From NCBI RefSeq assembly GCF_005222755.1, contig NZ_STGD01000003.1, forward strand, positions 1 to 64,000: a stretch of 64,000 nucleotides of DNA, written 5' to 3'. The position numbers were made by a program, and so were the translations under genes. Shown here piece after piece: positions 53,946 through 62,816 of this stretch (its first letter is position 1; every line of letters begins with the position of its first letter). The notes beneath the pieces were generated by a model. It was not told the DNA's origin. It made no database searches and worked only from the letters and a program-made list of their open reading frames with translations. The DNA comes from Roseomonas sp. HF4 (lineage in GTDB: Bacteria; Pseudomonadota; Alphaproteobacteria; Acetobacterales; Acetobacteraceae).

Positions 53946-53972
53946 GGGGCGGCGGGGGCCTCGCGCCGCCCC
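53946..53972. terminator. Hairpin after the solute-binding protein gene
   Basis: A perfect 9-bp stem GGGGCGGCG/CGCCGCCCC with a 9-base loop, 16 bases after the stop and followed by CCCTTG. Probable terminator ahead of the chromate transporter genes. Confidence 0.5.
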
Positions 53973-54050
53973 CCCTTGCGCCGGCTGCATGGCCCGGGTC
54001 GCGCGCGCGGGGATTGATCCGGCGGCGCCGAACCTGTCCCCTGGGGGCGC

Positions 54051-54605
54051 ATGTCCGAATCCTCCCGGCCCGTTCCCACGCTGCTCGACCTTTTTCTCAC
54101 CTACGGCAAGGTCGGGCTGATCGGCTTCGGTGGCATCAACGCCTGGGCCCGGCGCGTGCTGGTCGAGGAAAAGCGCTGGCTGTCGGACCAGGACTACGCC
54201 GAGACGCTCGGCCTCGGCCAGGTGCTGCCCGGGCCGAATGCGCTCAATGCCGCCATAATGATCGGCGACCGGTTCCACGGCACCGCCGGCGCCATCGCCG
54301 CGCCGGTCGCGTTGTTCGGCGGCCCGCTCATCCTGCTCGCGGGGCTGGCCGTCTTCTACGACGCCTATTCCGATGTGCCGACCGTGCGCGCCGTGCTGGC
54401 GGGCGTGGCCGCGGCGGCGGCGGGGATGGTGCTCGGCACCGCGGCCAAGATGACGCAGAAGCTGAAGCCGCCGCTGCCGCTGCTCGCGGTCGGGCTGGTC
54501 GCGCTGGTCACGGCCGGCATCCTGCGCGTGCCGCTGCCCTATACCGTGCTGGGCCTCGCGCCCTTCGGCATCTGGGCTGCGTGGTGGGTGCTGCGCGCGC
54601 GATGA
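54051..54605 (+). CDS. Chromate transporter, short ChrA-type subunit 1
   Basis: 184-residue membrane protein of the CHR superfamily: LFLTYGKVGLIGFGGINAW at the N-terminus and LGLGQVLPGPNALNAAIMIGDR (about 55-76) are the GFGGP-/PGP-type signatures. About six membrane segments. It is one half of the double-domain transporter and is coupled by ATGA to the second half. Family members exchange sulfate/chromate or other oxyanions; chromate resistance itself is not demonstrated. Confidence 0.9.
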   Translation: MSESSRPVPTLLDLFLTYGKVGLIGFGGINAWARRVLVEEKRWLSDQDYAETLGLGQVLPGPNALNAAIMIGDRFHGTAGAIAAPVALFGGPLILLAGLAVFYDAYSDVPTVRAVLAGVAAAAAGMVLGTAAKMTQKLKPPLPLLAVGLVALVTAGILRVPLPYTVLGLAPFGIWAAWWVLRAR

Positions 54606-55126
54606 CCTGGATCGTCTTCTGGCAGCTTGTCGTCGGGTTCGGGGCCATCTCGCTGGTTTCGGTCGGCGGCGGCATCGCCGTGCTGCCGGAGATGCACCGC
54701 CTGGTGGTCGAGGTGCATGGCTGGATGGACAGCGCGGATTTCGCCCGGCGCTTCGCGCTGGCGCAGGCGGCGCCGGGGCCGAACGTGAACGTGGTCGGGC
54801 TGTTCGGCTGGCATGTGGGCGGTCTCGCCGGCCTGGTGACGGCGGTGCTCGCGATGACGCTGCCGACCTCCTTCATGGCCTTCGGATTTTCGCGCCTGCG
54901 CGCGCGCCTCGCCGGCCGCGCCTGGCTGCGGGTGGTCGAGCGCGGGCTGGTGCCGATCGCGGTCGGGCTGATCGGCGCCTCGGGGCTGATCCTGGCGCAG
55001 GGCACGGCGACGGGGTGGGTGCCGGTGCTGCTGACGGCGGCCTCGGCCATCTTTGTCTGGCGGACGGATTTCTCGCCCCTCTGGGTCCTGGGGGCAGGCG
55101 CCGTCGTCGGGTTCTTCCTGCTGTGA
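54602..55126 (+). CDS. Chromate transporter, short ChrA-type subunit 2
   Basis: 174-residue partner with the same repeat: VGFGAISLVSVGGGIAVLPEMHR and ALAQAAPGPNVNVVGLFGW. The ATGA overlap with subunit 1 and GTGA overlap with the next gene indicate a tight operon. The two short proteins probably pack as an antiparallel heterodimer, as in other paired short-chain CHR transporters. Confidence 0.9.
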   Translation: MTWIVFWQLVVGFGAISLVSVGGGIAVLPEMHRLVVEVHGWMDSADFARRFALAQAAPGPNVNVVGLFGWHVGGLAGLVTAVLAMTLPTSFMAFGFSRLRARLAGRAWLRVVERGLVPIAVGLIGASGLILAQGTATGWVPVLLTAASAIFVWRTDFSPLWVLGAGAVVGFFLL

Positions 55127-56391
55127 ACGTCGCGACGCCGCCACTGCGGGCGCCGGAGCCGCGAGGGCTCTGCACGGATTGCGGCGTCTCCCGCATGGCG
55201 GATGCCAAGGCCTGCGGCACCGCCTGCCAGTTCATCCGCCCCGACTATGCCGCGCTCGAGGCGAAGGCGCATGGCCGCGCGCGCGACCCCGCCCGGCCGG
55301 ACGAGGCGCATTTCGGCCCCTTCCGCCGCATGCTCCGCGCCGCGCTGCGCGCCCCGGCGGAGGGCGCGCAATGGACCGGCATCACGACCCGCATCGCCGA
55401 ACGCCTGCTGGAGACCGGCGCCGTCACCGCCGTGCTGACCATGGCGCCCGACCCCGAGGACCGCTGGAAGCCCGTGCCCGTGCTGGTGACGAAGCCGGAC
55501 GGCATGGCGCAGTGCCGCGGCATGCGCATGGGCTACGCACCGCTGCTGGCGCTGCTGGAGCCGGCGGCGGCGGCCGGGCACCGGCGCATCGCCGTCATCG
55601 GCATCCCGTGCCAGGTCTATGCGCTGCGCGCGCTGCAGGATCGCCTCGGCTTCGAGGAAGTGTTCGTGATCGGGACGCCCTGTTCCGACAACACCACGAC
55701 CGAGAATTTCCATCGCTTCCTGGCGCTGGTGGACCCTTCGCCAGCGACGGTGACGTACCTGGAATTCCGCGCCGACTACCACGTCGAGATCCGCCACGAG
55801 GACGGCCGGAAGCGGGAGATCCCGTTCCTGCTGCTGCCGCTGGCCGACCTGCCGGCGGATTTCTTCCCGCTGACCTGCCGAACCTGCGTCGACTACACGA
55901 ACGTGCTGGCCGACATCACGGTCGGCTACATGGGCGGCACCGGTGCGCAATGGCTGATCGTGCGCAACGCGAAGGGGGAGGCGCTGGTCTCGCTGCTCGG
56001 CGAGGAGGTGGTGCTGGAAACGCCCGCCAGCGCCGGGCGCCGCACCGCCGCGGTCCGCGGCTTCATGGCGAATACCGAACGCGCGGCGGGCGGGCTGCCG
56101 CTGCGGCGGATGCCGAACTGGGCGCGCCCGATCGTCGCCTGGCTGCAGCCGCGCATCGGCCCGCGCGGCCTCGAATTCGCCCGCGCGCGGGTCGAGATGA
56201 AGGCGATCGAGACGGTGCTGCATCTGCGCCGGCAAAGGCCCGCGATGATGCGCAACATGATCTCGCGCCATGTCTGGGCATTGGTGGAACGCTACGGGCT
56301 GAAGCCCGGCCCGGGCGAGACGCGCGAGAGCCTTGCGCCCTCGCCGCCGCGCGCGCAGAAGGCCGCGGCACACGAAGGACCACGCCCATGA
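55123..56391 (+). CDS. FrhB-family iron-sulfur flavoprotein (BciB-like)
   Basis: 422 residues from a GTG overlapping the upstream stop. N-terminal CTDCGVSRMADAKACGTACQF gives cysteines for Fe-S clusters; IPCQVYALRALQDRLGFEEV and GTPCSDNTTTENFH, TCRTCVDYTNVLADITVGYMGG follow the F420-hydrogenase beta-subunit C-terminal domain. The overall text most resembles BciB, ferredoxin-dependent divinyl (proto)chlorophyllide 8-vinyl reductase, more than F420 enzymes. That would imply bacteriochlorophyll synthesis elsewhere in the genome; the specific assignment is tentative. Confidence 0.75.
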   Translation: MNVATPPLRAPEPRGLCTDCGVSRMADAKACGTACQFIRPDYAALEAKAHGRARDPARPDEAHFGPFRRMLRAALRAPAEGAQWTGITTRIAERLLETGAVTAVLTMAPDPEDRWKPVPVLVTKPDGMAQCRGMRMGYAPLLALLEPAAAAGHRRIAVIGIPCQVYALRALQDRLGFEEVFVIGTPCSDNTTTENFHRFLALVDPSPATVTYLEFRADYHVEIRHEDGRKREIPFLLLPLADLPADFFPLTCRTCVDYTNVLADITVGYMGGTGAQWLIVRNAKGEALVSLLGEEVVLETPASAGRRTAAVRGFMANTERAAGGLPLRRMPNWARPIVAWLQPRIGPRGLEFARARVEMKAIETVLHLRRQRPAMMRNMISRHVWALVERYGLKPGPGETRESLAPSPPRAQKAAAHEGPRP

Positions 56392-56711
56392 TGGACAAGG
56401 ACGCGCTGACCGCCTGGGCGCTCGCCAATGGCTGGACGATGATCGCGGGGAACCCCTCGCTGACCAAGCCGTCCTCGCCCAAGGAGGCGATCGTGCGCAT
56501 GCTGCTCAAGGCGACTGTCGTGACGATCGAGGCGAAGAAGCCCGCCGGGAAGTGGGAGAAGCTTGCCTCCGAGCCCTATGGCAAGATCGAGGCCGACCCC
56601 GAGGGCGGCCCGCCCCAGGGCCTCGGTTTCGGCAAGTTCCCGAGCCTGACCATGCTGATGCAGGAAAACCGGGACCGGCAGGTCTTCGCACGGATGACCG
56701 GCAAGGGCTGA
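56388..56711 (+). CDS. Conserved hypothetical protein (107 aa)
   Basis: 107 residues from an ATG overlapping the preceding stop (ATGA; another ATG follows immediately). Small soluble basic protein with no signal peptide or known motif: WALANGWTMIAGNPSLTKPSSPKEAIVR, then a Lys/Pro-rich middle and PSLTMLMQENRDRQVFARMTGKG. Coupling to the FrhB/BciB-like gene suggests a related role. Not recognised. Confidence 0.7.
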   Translation: MMDKDALTAWALANGWTMIAGNPSLTKPSSPKEAIVRMLLKATVVTIEAKKPAGKWEKLASEPYGKIEADPEGGPPQGLGFGKFPSLTMLMQENRDRQVFARMTGKG

Positions 56712-56750
56712 GATTGACCGACCGGCGGCTTGCGCGGCATGTCGCGGGCC

Positions 56751-58160
56751 ATGTCCGACCTGCCCGCCGCCCTCGCGACCCTGCTCGGCCCCGCCGGGCT
56801 GCTCACCGACCCCGCCGACATCGCGCCGGCGCTGTCCGACTGGCGCGGCCTCTATCGCGGCGCGGCGCTGGCGGTGCTGCGCCCGGCCGACACCGCCCAG
56901 GTGGCGGACTGCGTGCGGATCTGCGCGGATGCCGGCATCGCCATCGTGCCGCAGGGCGGCAACACATCGATGGTCGGCGGCGCGACGCCCGAGGGTAATG
57001 GACGCTCGGTCGTTCTCTCGCTCGCGCGGCTCAACCGCACTCGCGACATCGACCCGCTCGACATGACCATGACGGCCGAGGCCGGCGTGGTGGTGAAGGC
57101 CGCGCAGGACGCGGCGGCCGAGGCGAACTGCCTCTTCCCGCTGTCCTTCGGCGGCGAGGGAACGGCCATGATCGGCGGCATCCTGTCGACCAATGCCGGC
57201 GGCAACACCACGGTGCGATACGGCAATGCGCGCGAATTGATGCTCGGCCTGGAAGTGGTCCTGCCCGACGGGCAGGTCTGGAACGGGCTGCGTCGCCTGC
57301 GCAAGGACAACACGGGCTATGCGCTGCGCCACCTGTTCGTGGGCGCCGAGGGCACGCTCGGCATCGTCACCGCCGCCACGCTCCGGCTGTTTGCCCGCCC
57401 GCGCGCCAACGAGGTGCTGTTCTGCTCGGTGGCCGACGAGGATGCGGCACTGGCCGTCTTCCGTCGTTTCCGCGACGCCGACGAGACCGCGATCCGCGCC
57501 TTCGAGTACATGTCGGGCCTTGGCGTCGATTTCGCGGTGAAGCACATCCCCGGCGTGACGCTGCCGCTTGCTCAGCGCGCCGACCACTACATCCTGGTCG
57601 ACCTCGCTTCGACCCGGGCGGATGCCGACCTGCAGGGGCTTGCCGAGCAGGTGCTGGGCGCCGCGATGGAGGCGGGCGAGGTCCTGGACGCCGTGGTGGG
57701 CGGCAGCGAGGCGCGCCGCCAGGCCCTCTGGCGCATCCGCGAGGAACACCCGGAGGCGCAGCGCAAGGAAGGCGCCTCGGTCAAGAACGACGTCTCCGTC
57801 CCGGTCTCGAAGGTGCCGGACCTCATCCGCCGCGCCTCGGCCGCGTGCGCGGAGCTGATCCCGGGAATCCGCCCCGTCCCCTTCGGCCACATGGGGGACG
57901 GCAACATCCACATGAACCTGGAGCAGCCGCCGGGCATGGACGCCGGCGCCTTCCTCGCGCGCAGCCACGACATCATGGACACCGTGAACGTGGTGGTGCG
58001 CGACCTCGACGGGTCGTTCAGCGCGGAGCACGGAATCGGCCGGCTCAAGACCGACATGATGGAAGCCTGGCGCGGCGGCGCCGAACTGGATGCGATGCGG
58101 CGCATCAAGGCGGCGCTCGACCCCGCCGGGCTGATGAATCCCGGCAAGGTGCTGCCGTAA
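56751..58160 (+). CDS. FAD-linked oxidase (D-2-hydroxyglutarate/D-lactate dehydrogenase type)
   Basis: Flavoprotein dehydrogenase of a D-2-hydroxyacid. 469 residues: PCMH FAD domain with PQGGNTSMVGGATP (about 75), LSTNAGGNTTVRYGNARELMLGLEVV (about 150), then the C-terminal substrate domain with FGHMGDGNIHMNLEQP (metal/His), SAEHGIGRLKTDMM and LDPAGLMNPGKVLP. Related proteins oxidise D-2-hydroxyglutarate, D-lactate or glycolate. The start at 56751 (MSDLPAALATLL) is preferred to 56730. Confidence 0.9.
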   Translation: MSDLPAALATLLGPAGLLTDPADIAPALSDWRGLYRGAALAVLRPADTAQVADCVRICADAGIAIVPQGGNTSMVGGATPEGNGRSVVLSLARLNRTRDIDPLDMTMTAEAGVVVKAAQDAAAEANCLFPLSFGGEGTAMIGGILSTNAGGNTTVRYGNARELMLGLEVVLPDGQVWNGLRRLRKDNTGYALRHLFVGAEGTLGIVTAATLRLFARPRANEVLFCSVADEDAALAVFRRFRDADETAIRAFEYMSGLGVDFAVKHIPGVTLPLAQRADHYILVDLASTRADADLQGLAEQVLGAAMEAGEVLDAVVGGSEARRQALWRIREEHPEAQRKEGASVKNDVSVPVSKVPDLIRRASAACAELIPGIRPVPFGHMGDGNIHMNLEQPPGMDAGAFLARSHDIMDTVNVVVRDLDGSFSAEHGIGRLKTDMMEAWRGGAELDAMRRIKAALDPAGLMNPGKVLP

Positions 58161-58233
58161 CCGGGGGTTGAAGCGGCCGCCGGGCCGCGAGGCTTCCGGC
58201 CAGGGTGACAAAGCTTTAGGTTGCCGGGCCCGC

Positions 58234-59370
58234 ATGACCCGGATCGACCGCTACCTGTTCCGCCAGCTCGCCGCCGCCCTCATCGCCGTCACGGTGGGGC
58301 TGGCGGCGCTTGTCTGGCTCACGCAGTCGCTCCGCTTCATCGAGCTGGTGCTCGACCGCGGGCTGTCGCTGCTGGTCTTCATCAAGCTGACCAGCCTGAT
58401 GCTGCCCAACTTCTTCGCGATCATCCTGCCGATCACGACCTTCGTCGCGGTGCTGTTCACCTATGTGCGCCTGGCGGCGGACCGGGAACTGGTGGTGATG
58501 CGCGCGGCGGGCCTGTCGCAGTGGCGGCTGGCGCGCCCGGCGGTGCTGCTCGGCGCCCTTGCGACCGGGCTCTGCCTCCTGCTCAACCTCTGGCTCGTGC
58601 CGCTCTCGCATACTGCCTTCCGGCAATGGCAGTTCGAGATCCGCAACCAGCTGGTCGGCGTGCTGCTGCAGGAAGGCGTCTTCTCCCAGGTGGGGGACGA
58701 CCTGACCGTCTACGCGCGCTACCGCGACCCGGATGGAACGCTGCGCGGCATCCTCGTGCACGACCAGCGCGACGCCGGCGCGCCGGTCACGATCCTGGCC
58801 GAGGCCGGCCGCATCACCACCACGCCGACAGGCCCGCGCGTCACGCTCATCAACGGCGTGCGCCAGCAGGTGGAGGCCGCGCGGGGCGAGGTGCCAATGC
58901 GCCTCAACACGCTCTCCTTCACCGAGAACAGCATCGACCTCGCCCGCGCGGGCCGGGGGGAGGAGGCGCGCTCGCGCGATTCGCGCGAACGCTCGATCCG
59001 CGAATTGCTCGACCCCGACCCCGCCGAGGGCTTCCGCGACCGCGACCTCCGCCGCTTCAGGGCGGAGGCGCACCAGCGCCTCTCTTCGCCGCTCACCGCG
59101 GTCTCCTTCGCGCTCGTGGCGCTGGCGGTGGCGCTCACCGGGCAGTTCCGCCGCCATGGCGGGGGCCTGCGCATCGCGGTCGGCATCGGCATCGGCGTCG
59201 GCCTGCTGGCGGCGGGGCTTTCGGCCGGCAACCTAGCGGCGCGCGACAATGCCTTCGTGTCGTTGATCTGGGCGCAGGCCATCCTGCCCGGCATCGTCGC
59301 CGTCTGGTGGATGCTGGGCGCGCCCGGCTGGCCGCGCGGCGCGCCGCCCCCGGTGCCGGCCGCGCCATGA
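58234..59370 (+). CDS. lptF: LPS export permease LptF
   Basis: Inner-membrane subunit of the LptB2FG transporter that extracts LPS and passes it to the periplasmic bridge. 378 residues: three N-terminal membrane segments (DRYLFRQLAAALIAVTVGLAALVWL; LPNFFAIILPITTFVAVLFTY; a third about 100-125), a periplasmic beta-jellyroll domain and C-terminal segments. The family feature RELVVMRAAGLSQWRLARP (coupling helix) is visible. Start at 58234 (MTRIDRYLF). ATGA overlap with lptG. Confidence 0.95.
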   Translation: MTRIDRYLFRQLAAALIAVTVGLAALVWLTQSLRFIELVLDRGLSLLVFIKLTSLMLPNFFAIILPITTFVAVLFTYVRLAADRELVVMRAAGLSQWRLARPAVLLGALATGLCLLLNLWLVPLSHTAFRQWQFEIRNQLVGVLLQEGVFSQVGDDLTVYARYRDPDGTLRGILVHDQRDAGAPVTILAEAGRITTTPTGPRVTLINGVRQQVEAARGEVPMRLNTLSFTENSIDLARAGRGEEARSRDSRERSIRELLDPDPAEGFRDRDLRRFRAEAHQRLSSPLTAVSFALVALAVALTGQFRRHGGGLRIAVGIGIGVGLLAAGLSAGNLAARDNAFVSLIWAQAILPGIVAVWWMLGAPGWPRGAPPPVPAAP

Positions 59371-60491
59371 CCCTCGCCAAGACGCTGATGTCCTACGTCG
59401 CGCGGCGCTTCGCCAGCGCCACGCTCGCCATGCTGGTGGCGCTGGCCGGCCTCGTCGCGCTGTTCGACCTGATCGAGCTGCTACGCCGCGCGGCGACCCG
59501 CCAGGACGCGACCTTCGCGCTGGTGTCGCAGATCGCGGCGCTGCGCATTCCCTTCGTCGCGATGCAGATCCTGCCCTTCGCCATCCTGCTCGGCGGCATC
59601 ATCGCCTTCTGGCGCCTGACGCGGTCCTCGGAACTGGTCGTGGCGCGCGCGGCGGGCGTCTCGGCCTGGGGCTTCCTCGCGGGGCCGGTGCTGGTCGCGG
59701 TCGTCCTCGGCGCCGTCGCGACGGCGGCGATCTCGCCCCTGTCCTCGGCCATGCTGGCGCGGGCGGAACGGCTCGACCAGCAATACCTGCGCAATGCCGG
59801 GGGTATCACCGCGCTGGCCGGCGGCCGGCTCTGGCTGCGCCAGGCCGATGAGGGGCTGGACCCGCGCGGCGTCGCCATCGTCTCGGGCCGGCCGGTCACG
59901 CCGCGCGACCTCCGGCCGGGGGAGGCGTTCCGCCTCGATGGCGTGACGATCTGGCGTCTCTCCGCCGACGATCGCCCGCTCGCGCGCGTCGAGGCGCCCT
60001 CCGCCGTGCTGACGCAGGGGCGCTGGATCGTTGCCGAGGCGGTCTCCTTCGGTGGCGCCCGCCTGCCGACCCCCGTGCAGCGCCTGGAACTGCCGACCGA
60101 CCTGACGCCCGCGCGCATCCAGGATTCGTTCGCGAGCCCCGACACGCTGTCCTTCTGGGCGCTGCCGGACTTCATCGCGGTGCTGGAAGGCGCCGGCTTC
60201 TCAGCCGTGCGGCACCGGTTGCACTTCCAGTCCCTGCTGGCGCTGCCGCTGCTGGCCGCGGTCATGGCGCTGCTGGCCGCCGGCTTTTCGATGCGCTCGT
60301 CGCGGCGCGGCGGCGTGGCGCAGATGATCGGCGGCGGCGTCGCGGCCGGCTTCGCGCTGTTCGTGATCGACAAGGTAACGGGCGAATTCGGGGAGGCCGG
60401 CACGCTGCCTGTCGTCTTCGCCGCCTGGGCGCCGGCCGGGGCGGGCTTCCTGCTCGCGACCGCGCTGCTGCTGCATCTCGAGGACGGGTGA
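59367..60491 (+). CDS. lptG: LPS export permease LptG
   Basis: Partner of LptF with the same topology, 374 residues. LMSYVARRFASATLAMLVALAGLVALFDLIELLRR is the N-terminal segment; the coupling helix SSELVVARAAGVSAWGFLAGP and C-terminal GGGVAAGFALFVIDKVTGEFG are family-typical. Its stop overlaps the lptD GTG start. Confidence 0.95.
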   Translation: MTLAKTLMSYVARRFASATLAMLVALAGLVALFDLIELLRRAATRQDATFALVSQIAALRIPFVAMQILPFAILLGGIIAFWRLTRSSELVVARAAGVSAWGFLAGPVLVAVVLGAVATAAISPLSSAMLARAERLDQQYLRNAGGITALAGGRLWLRQADEGLDPRGVAIVSGRPVTPRDLRPGEAFRLDGVTIWRLSADDRPLARVEAPSAVLTQGRWIVAEAVSFGGARLPTPVQRLELPTDLTPARIQDSFASPDTLSFWALPDFIAVLEGAGFSAVRHRLHFQSLLALPLLAAVMALLAAGFSMRSSRRGGVAQMIGGGVAAGFALFVIDKVTGEFGEAGTLPVVFAAWAPAGAGFLLATALLLHLEDG

Positions 60492-62755
60492 GGACGATGC
60501 CGACGATGCCGAGGCTCGCGCCGCTCGCCGCCGCCTTCCTGTTCGCCGCAGCCCCGGCGTCGGCGCAGACCGCGGCGCCGGCGCCGATCGTGGCGCCGCG
60601 CGATGTTGCCCCGGTGCTGCCCGGCACCCCTGCCGCCACGCCCGCGGCGCCCGCGCGCCCCGCCGACGACCAGCCCGTCACCTTCACAGCCGCCGAGGTC
60701 GAGTACGACCAGAACCGCGCGCTCGTGGTCGCGCGCGGGCGGGTCGAGGCCTGGCAGGGCGGCCGCGTGCTGCGCGCCGACGAATTCACCTACGACCGCA
60801 ACACCGGCGTCGCGACCGCGCGCGGCAACGTCCAGTTGATCGAGGCCGACGGCCAGGTCCTGTTCGCCGAGAGCGTCGTCCTCGAGAACCAGTTCCGCGA
60901 CGGCGTGCTCGACGGGCTGCGCGCGCTGCTGGCGCAGAACGGCCGGCTGGCCGCCGCCGGCGCGCGGCGCACGGGCGGCAATGTCTTCGACCTCTCCCGC
61001 GTCGTCTATTCGGCGTGCAGCCCCTGCGAGAACGACCCGCTCGCGCCGCCCGTCTGGCAGTTGCGCGCGCGCACCGCCACGCTCGACCAGGCGGCGCGCC
61101 AGGCGCGCTACCGGGACGCCGTGGTCGAATTCGGCGGCGTCCCGCTGTTCTGGACGCCCTACCTGCAGCATCCGGCCGGCGACGCGCCGCGCCAGTCGGG
61201 CTTCCTGAGCCCGACCTTCGGCATCACCGACTTCCTCGGCGCCTTCGTCGAGACACCTTACTACTGGGCGATCGACCAGAGCCAGGAACTGGTGCTGCGG
61301 CCGCAATTCGCGACGCGCGCCGCGCCCAACCTCGGTCTCGAGTACCGCCGCCGGTTCAACGCCGGGGAGATCGAGGCGGAAGGCTCGCTCGGCTACCTCG
61401 ACGGGGACGACAACACCTCCCGCGGGTTCGCCGGACATATCTTCTCGCGCGGGAGGTTCTCGATCGACGAGACCTGGCGGACGGGCTTCGACTTCAACCG
61501 CGCCACCAGCGAGGATTACCTCCGCATCTACCGCTACGGCGCGCGGCGGCTGCTGACCTCGACTGCCTTCGTCGAGGGCTTCTGGGGGGCCGATTCCTAC
61601 GCCCGCTTCGATTCACAGATCTTCCAGGGCCTGCGCGACACCGACGACAACAGCCGCATCCCCGTCGTGCTGCCCAACCTCTATTTCGACTGGCGCGCGC
61701 CGCGCGACAGCCTGGGCGGCACCTTTACCTTCGACACCTGGAACTTCGCGACCTTCCGCGACCGCGGCACCGACACGCAGCGCGCCGCCGTGCGGCTCGG
61801 CTATTCCCTGCCCATGTCCGACCGCGCGGGCGGGCTCTGGACGCTGCGCGCGCAGTCCGACCTCGCGGGCTATGGCTACAGCGACCTCGGCCTCGCGCCT
61901 AATTTCTCGACCGCGTCCAACGACGGCAGCATCGGCACCGCCAATATCCGCGCGGCGCTCGACTGGCGCATGCCCTTCATCCGTTCGGCCGGCGAATACG
62001 GGCACCAGATCGTCGAGCCGCGCCTTCAGGTGGTGGCCGGGCCCGTCACCGGCGCGCAGGCCGGCGTGCCGAACGAGGACAGCATCGATTACGAGTTCAC
62101 CGACGCGAACCTGTTCAACCTGAACCGCTTCGGCGGCCGCGACCGGCAGGAAGGCGGGACGCGCATCGACTATGCGCTGCGCGGCGCCTGGTACTTCCCG
62201 AATGGCGGGCTGCTCGAGGGGCTGGCCGGCGCGTCCTACCGCATGCAGCGCGACGGCGGGCCCTTCTACGAGGGCAGCGGGCTCGAGAACCGCGCCTCGG
62301 ACTATGTGGCCCGCGCGCGCGTGATGCCCGTTCCCTGGCTCGAATTCATGGGTCGCGGCCGCTTCGCGCAGGACGACGCCGACCTGCGCTTCCTCGACCT
62401 CTCCTCCACCCTCTATCTCGAGACCGGAACCTCGCTGACGGCGGGATACCTCTACACGCCGGCGGTGCCCTACCTGAATCCGGTCCGCAATCGCGACGAA
62501 GTCGCTTTCGGCGTCACCCAGCGCGTCGGATTCTGGCGGTTCAGCGCCTTCGGTCGCTACGACATCAACGAGAACCGCGCCGTCGCGGTCTCCGCCTCGG
62601 CCGGCTACGAGGACGAGTGCTTCCTGCTTGAGGCGCGCTTCCTCCGCCGCTTCGCGGAGGATCCCGCGACGCAGGACCTCTATCCCGCCAGCACGATCCT
62701 GATGTTCCGGATCGGGCTCAAGACCGTGGGCGACATCGGGTTCCGCGCCATCTGA
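60488..62755 (+). CDS. lptD: LPS-assembly outer membrane protein LptD
   Basis: 26-stranded outer-membrane barrel that inserts LPS into the outer leaflet. 755 residues: signal peptide (cleaved after ASAQ, about 27), N-terminal OstA jellyroll (VTFTAAEVEYDQNRALVVARGRVEAW; TYDRNTGVATARGNVQLIE), a CSPCENDP loop with a possible structural disulfide, then the barrel ending in RIGLKTVGDIGFRAI. The listed start is GTG overlapping lptG (GTGA); ATGs at 60497 or 60506 are also possible. Confidence 0.93.
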   Translation: MRTMPTMPRLAPLAAAFLFAAAPASAQTAAPAPIVAPRDVAPVLPGTPAATPAAPARPADDQPVTFTAAEVEYDQNRALVVARGRVEAWQGGRVLRADEFTYDRNTGVATARGNVQLIEADGQVLFAESVVLENQFRDGVLDGLRALLAQNGRLAAAGARRTGGNVFDLSRVVYSACSPCENDPLAPPVWQLRARTATLDQAARQARYRDAVVEFGGVPLFWTPYLQHPAGDAPRQSGFLSPTFGITDFLGAFVETPYYWAIDQSQELVLRPQFATRAAPNLGLEYRRRFNAGEIEAEGSLGYLDGDDNTSRGFAGHIFSRGRFSIDETWRTGFDFNRATSEDYLRIYRYGARRLLTSTAFVEGFWGADSYARFDSQIFQGLRDTDDNSRIPVVLPNLYFDWRAPRDSLGGTFTFDTWNFATFRDRGTDTQRAAVRLGYSLPMSDRAGGLWTLRAQSDLAGYGYSDLGLAPNFSTASNDGSIGTANIRAALDWRMPFIRSAGEYGHQIVEPRLQVVAGPVTGAQAGVPNEDSIDYEFTDANLFNLNRFGGRDRQEGGTRIDYALRGAWYFPNGGLLEGLAGASYRMQRDGGPFYEGSGLENRASDYVARARVMPVPWLEFMGRGRFAQDDADLRFLDLSSTLYLETGTSLTAGYLYTPAVPYLNPVRNRDEVAFGVTQRVGFWRFSAFGRYDINENRAVAVSASAGYEDECFLLEARFLRRFAEDPATQDLYPASTILMFRIGLKTVGDIGFRAI

Positions 62756-62759
62756 CCCG

Positions 62760-62778
62760 GCGCGGGCGCAACCCGCGC
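62760..62778. terminator. Hairpin between lptD and surA
   Basis: A perfect 7-bp stem GCGCGGG/CCCGCGC with a 5-base loop directly after the lptD stop, followed by TTCCCC. It may be a partial terminator or stabilising element inside the lptFGD-surA operon. Confidence 0.4.
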
Positions 62779-62816
62779 TTCCCCCTCGGGGCGCGACGGC
62801 CTAAGAAGGCCCGGCC

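Noticed and set aside
55123-56391. True F420-hydrogenase subunit
   Set aside because: No other F420 or hydrogenase genes, and the Cys-rich N-terminus and body text fit the vinyl-reductase-like branch better.
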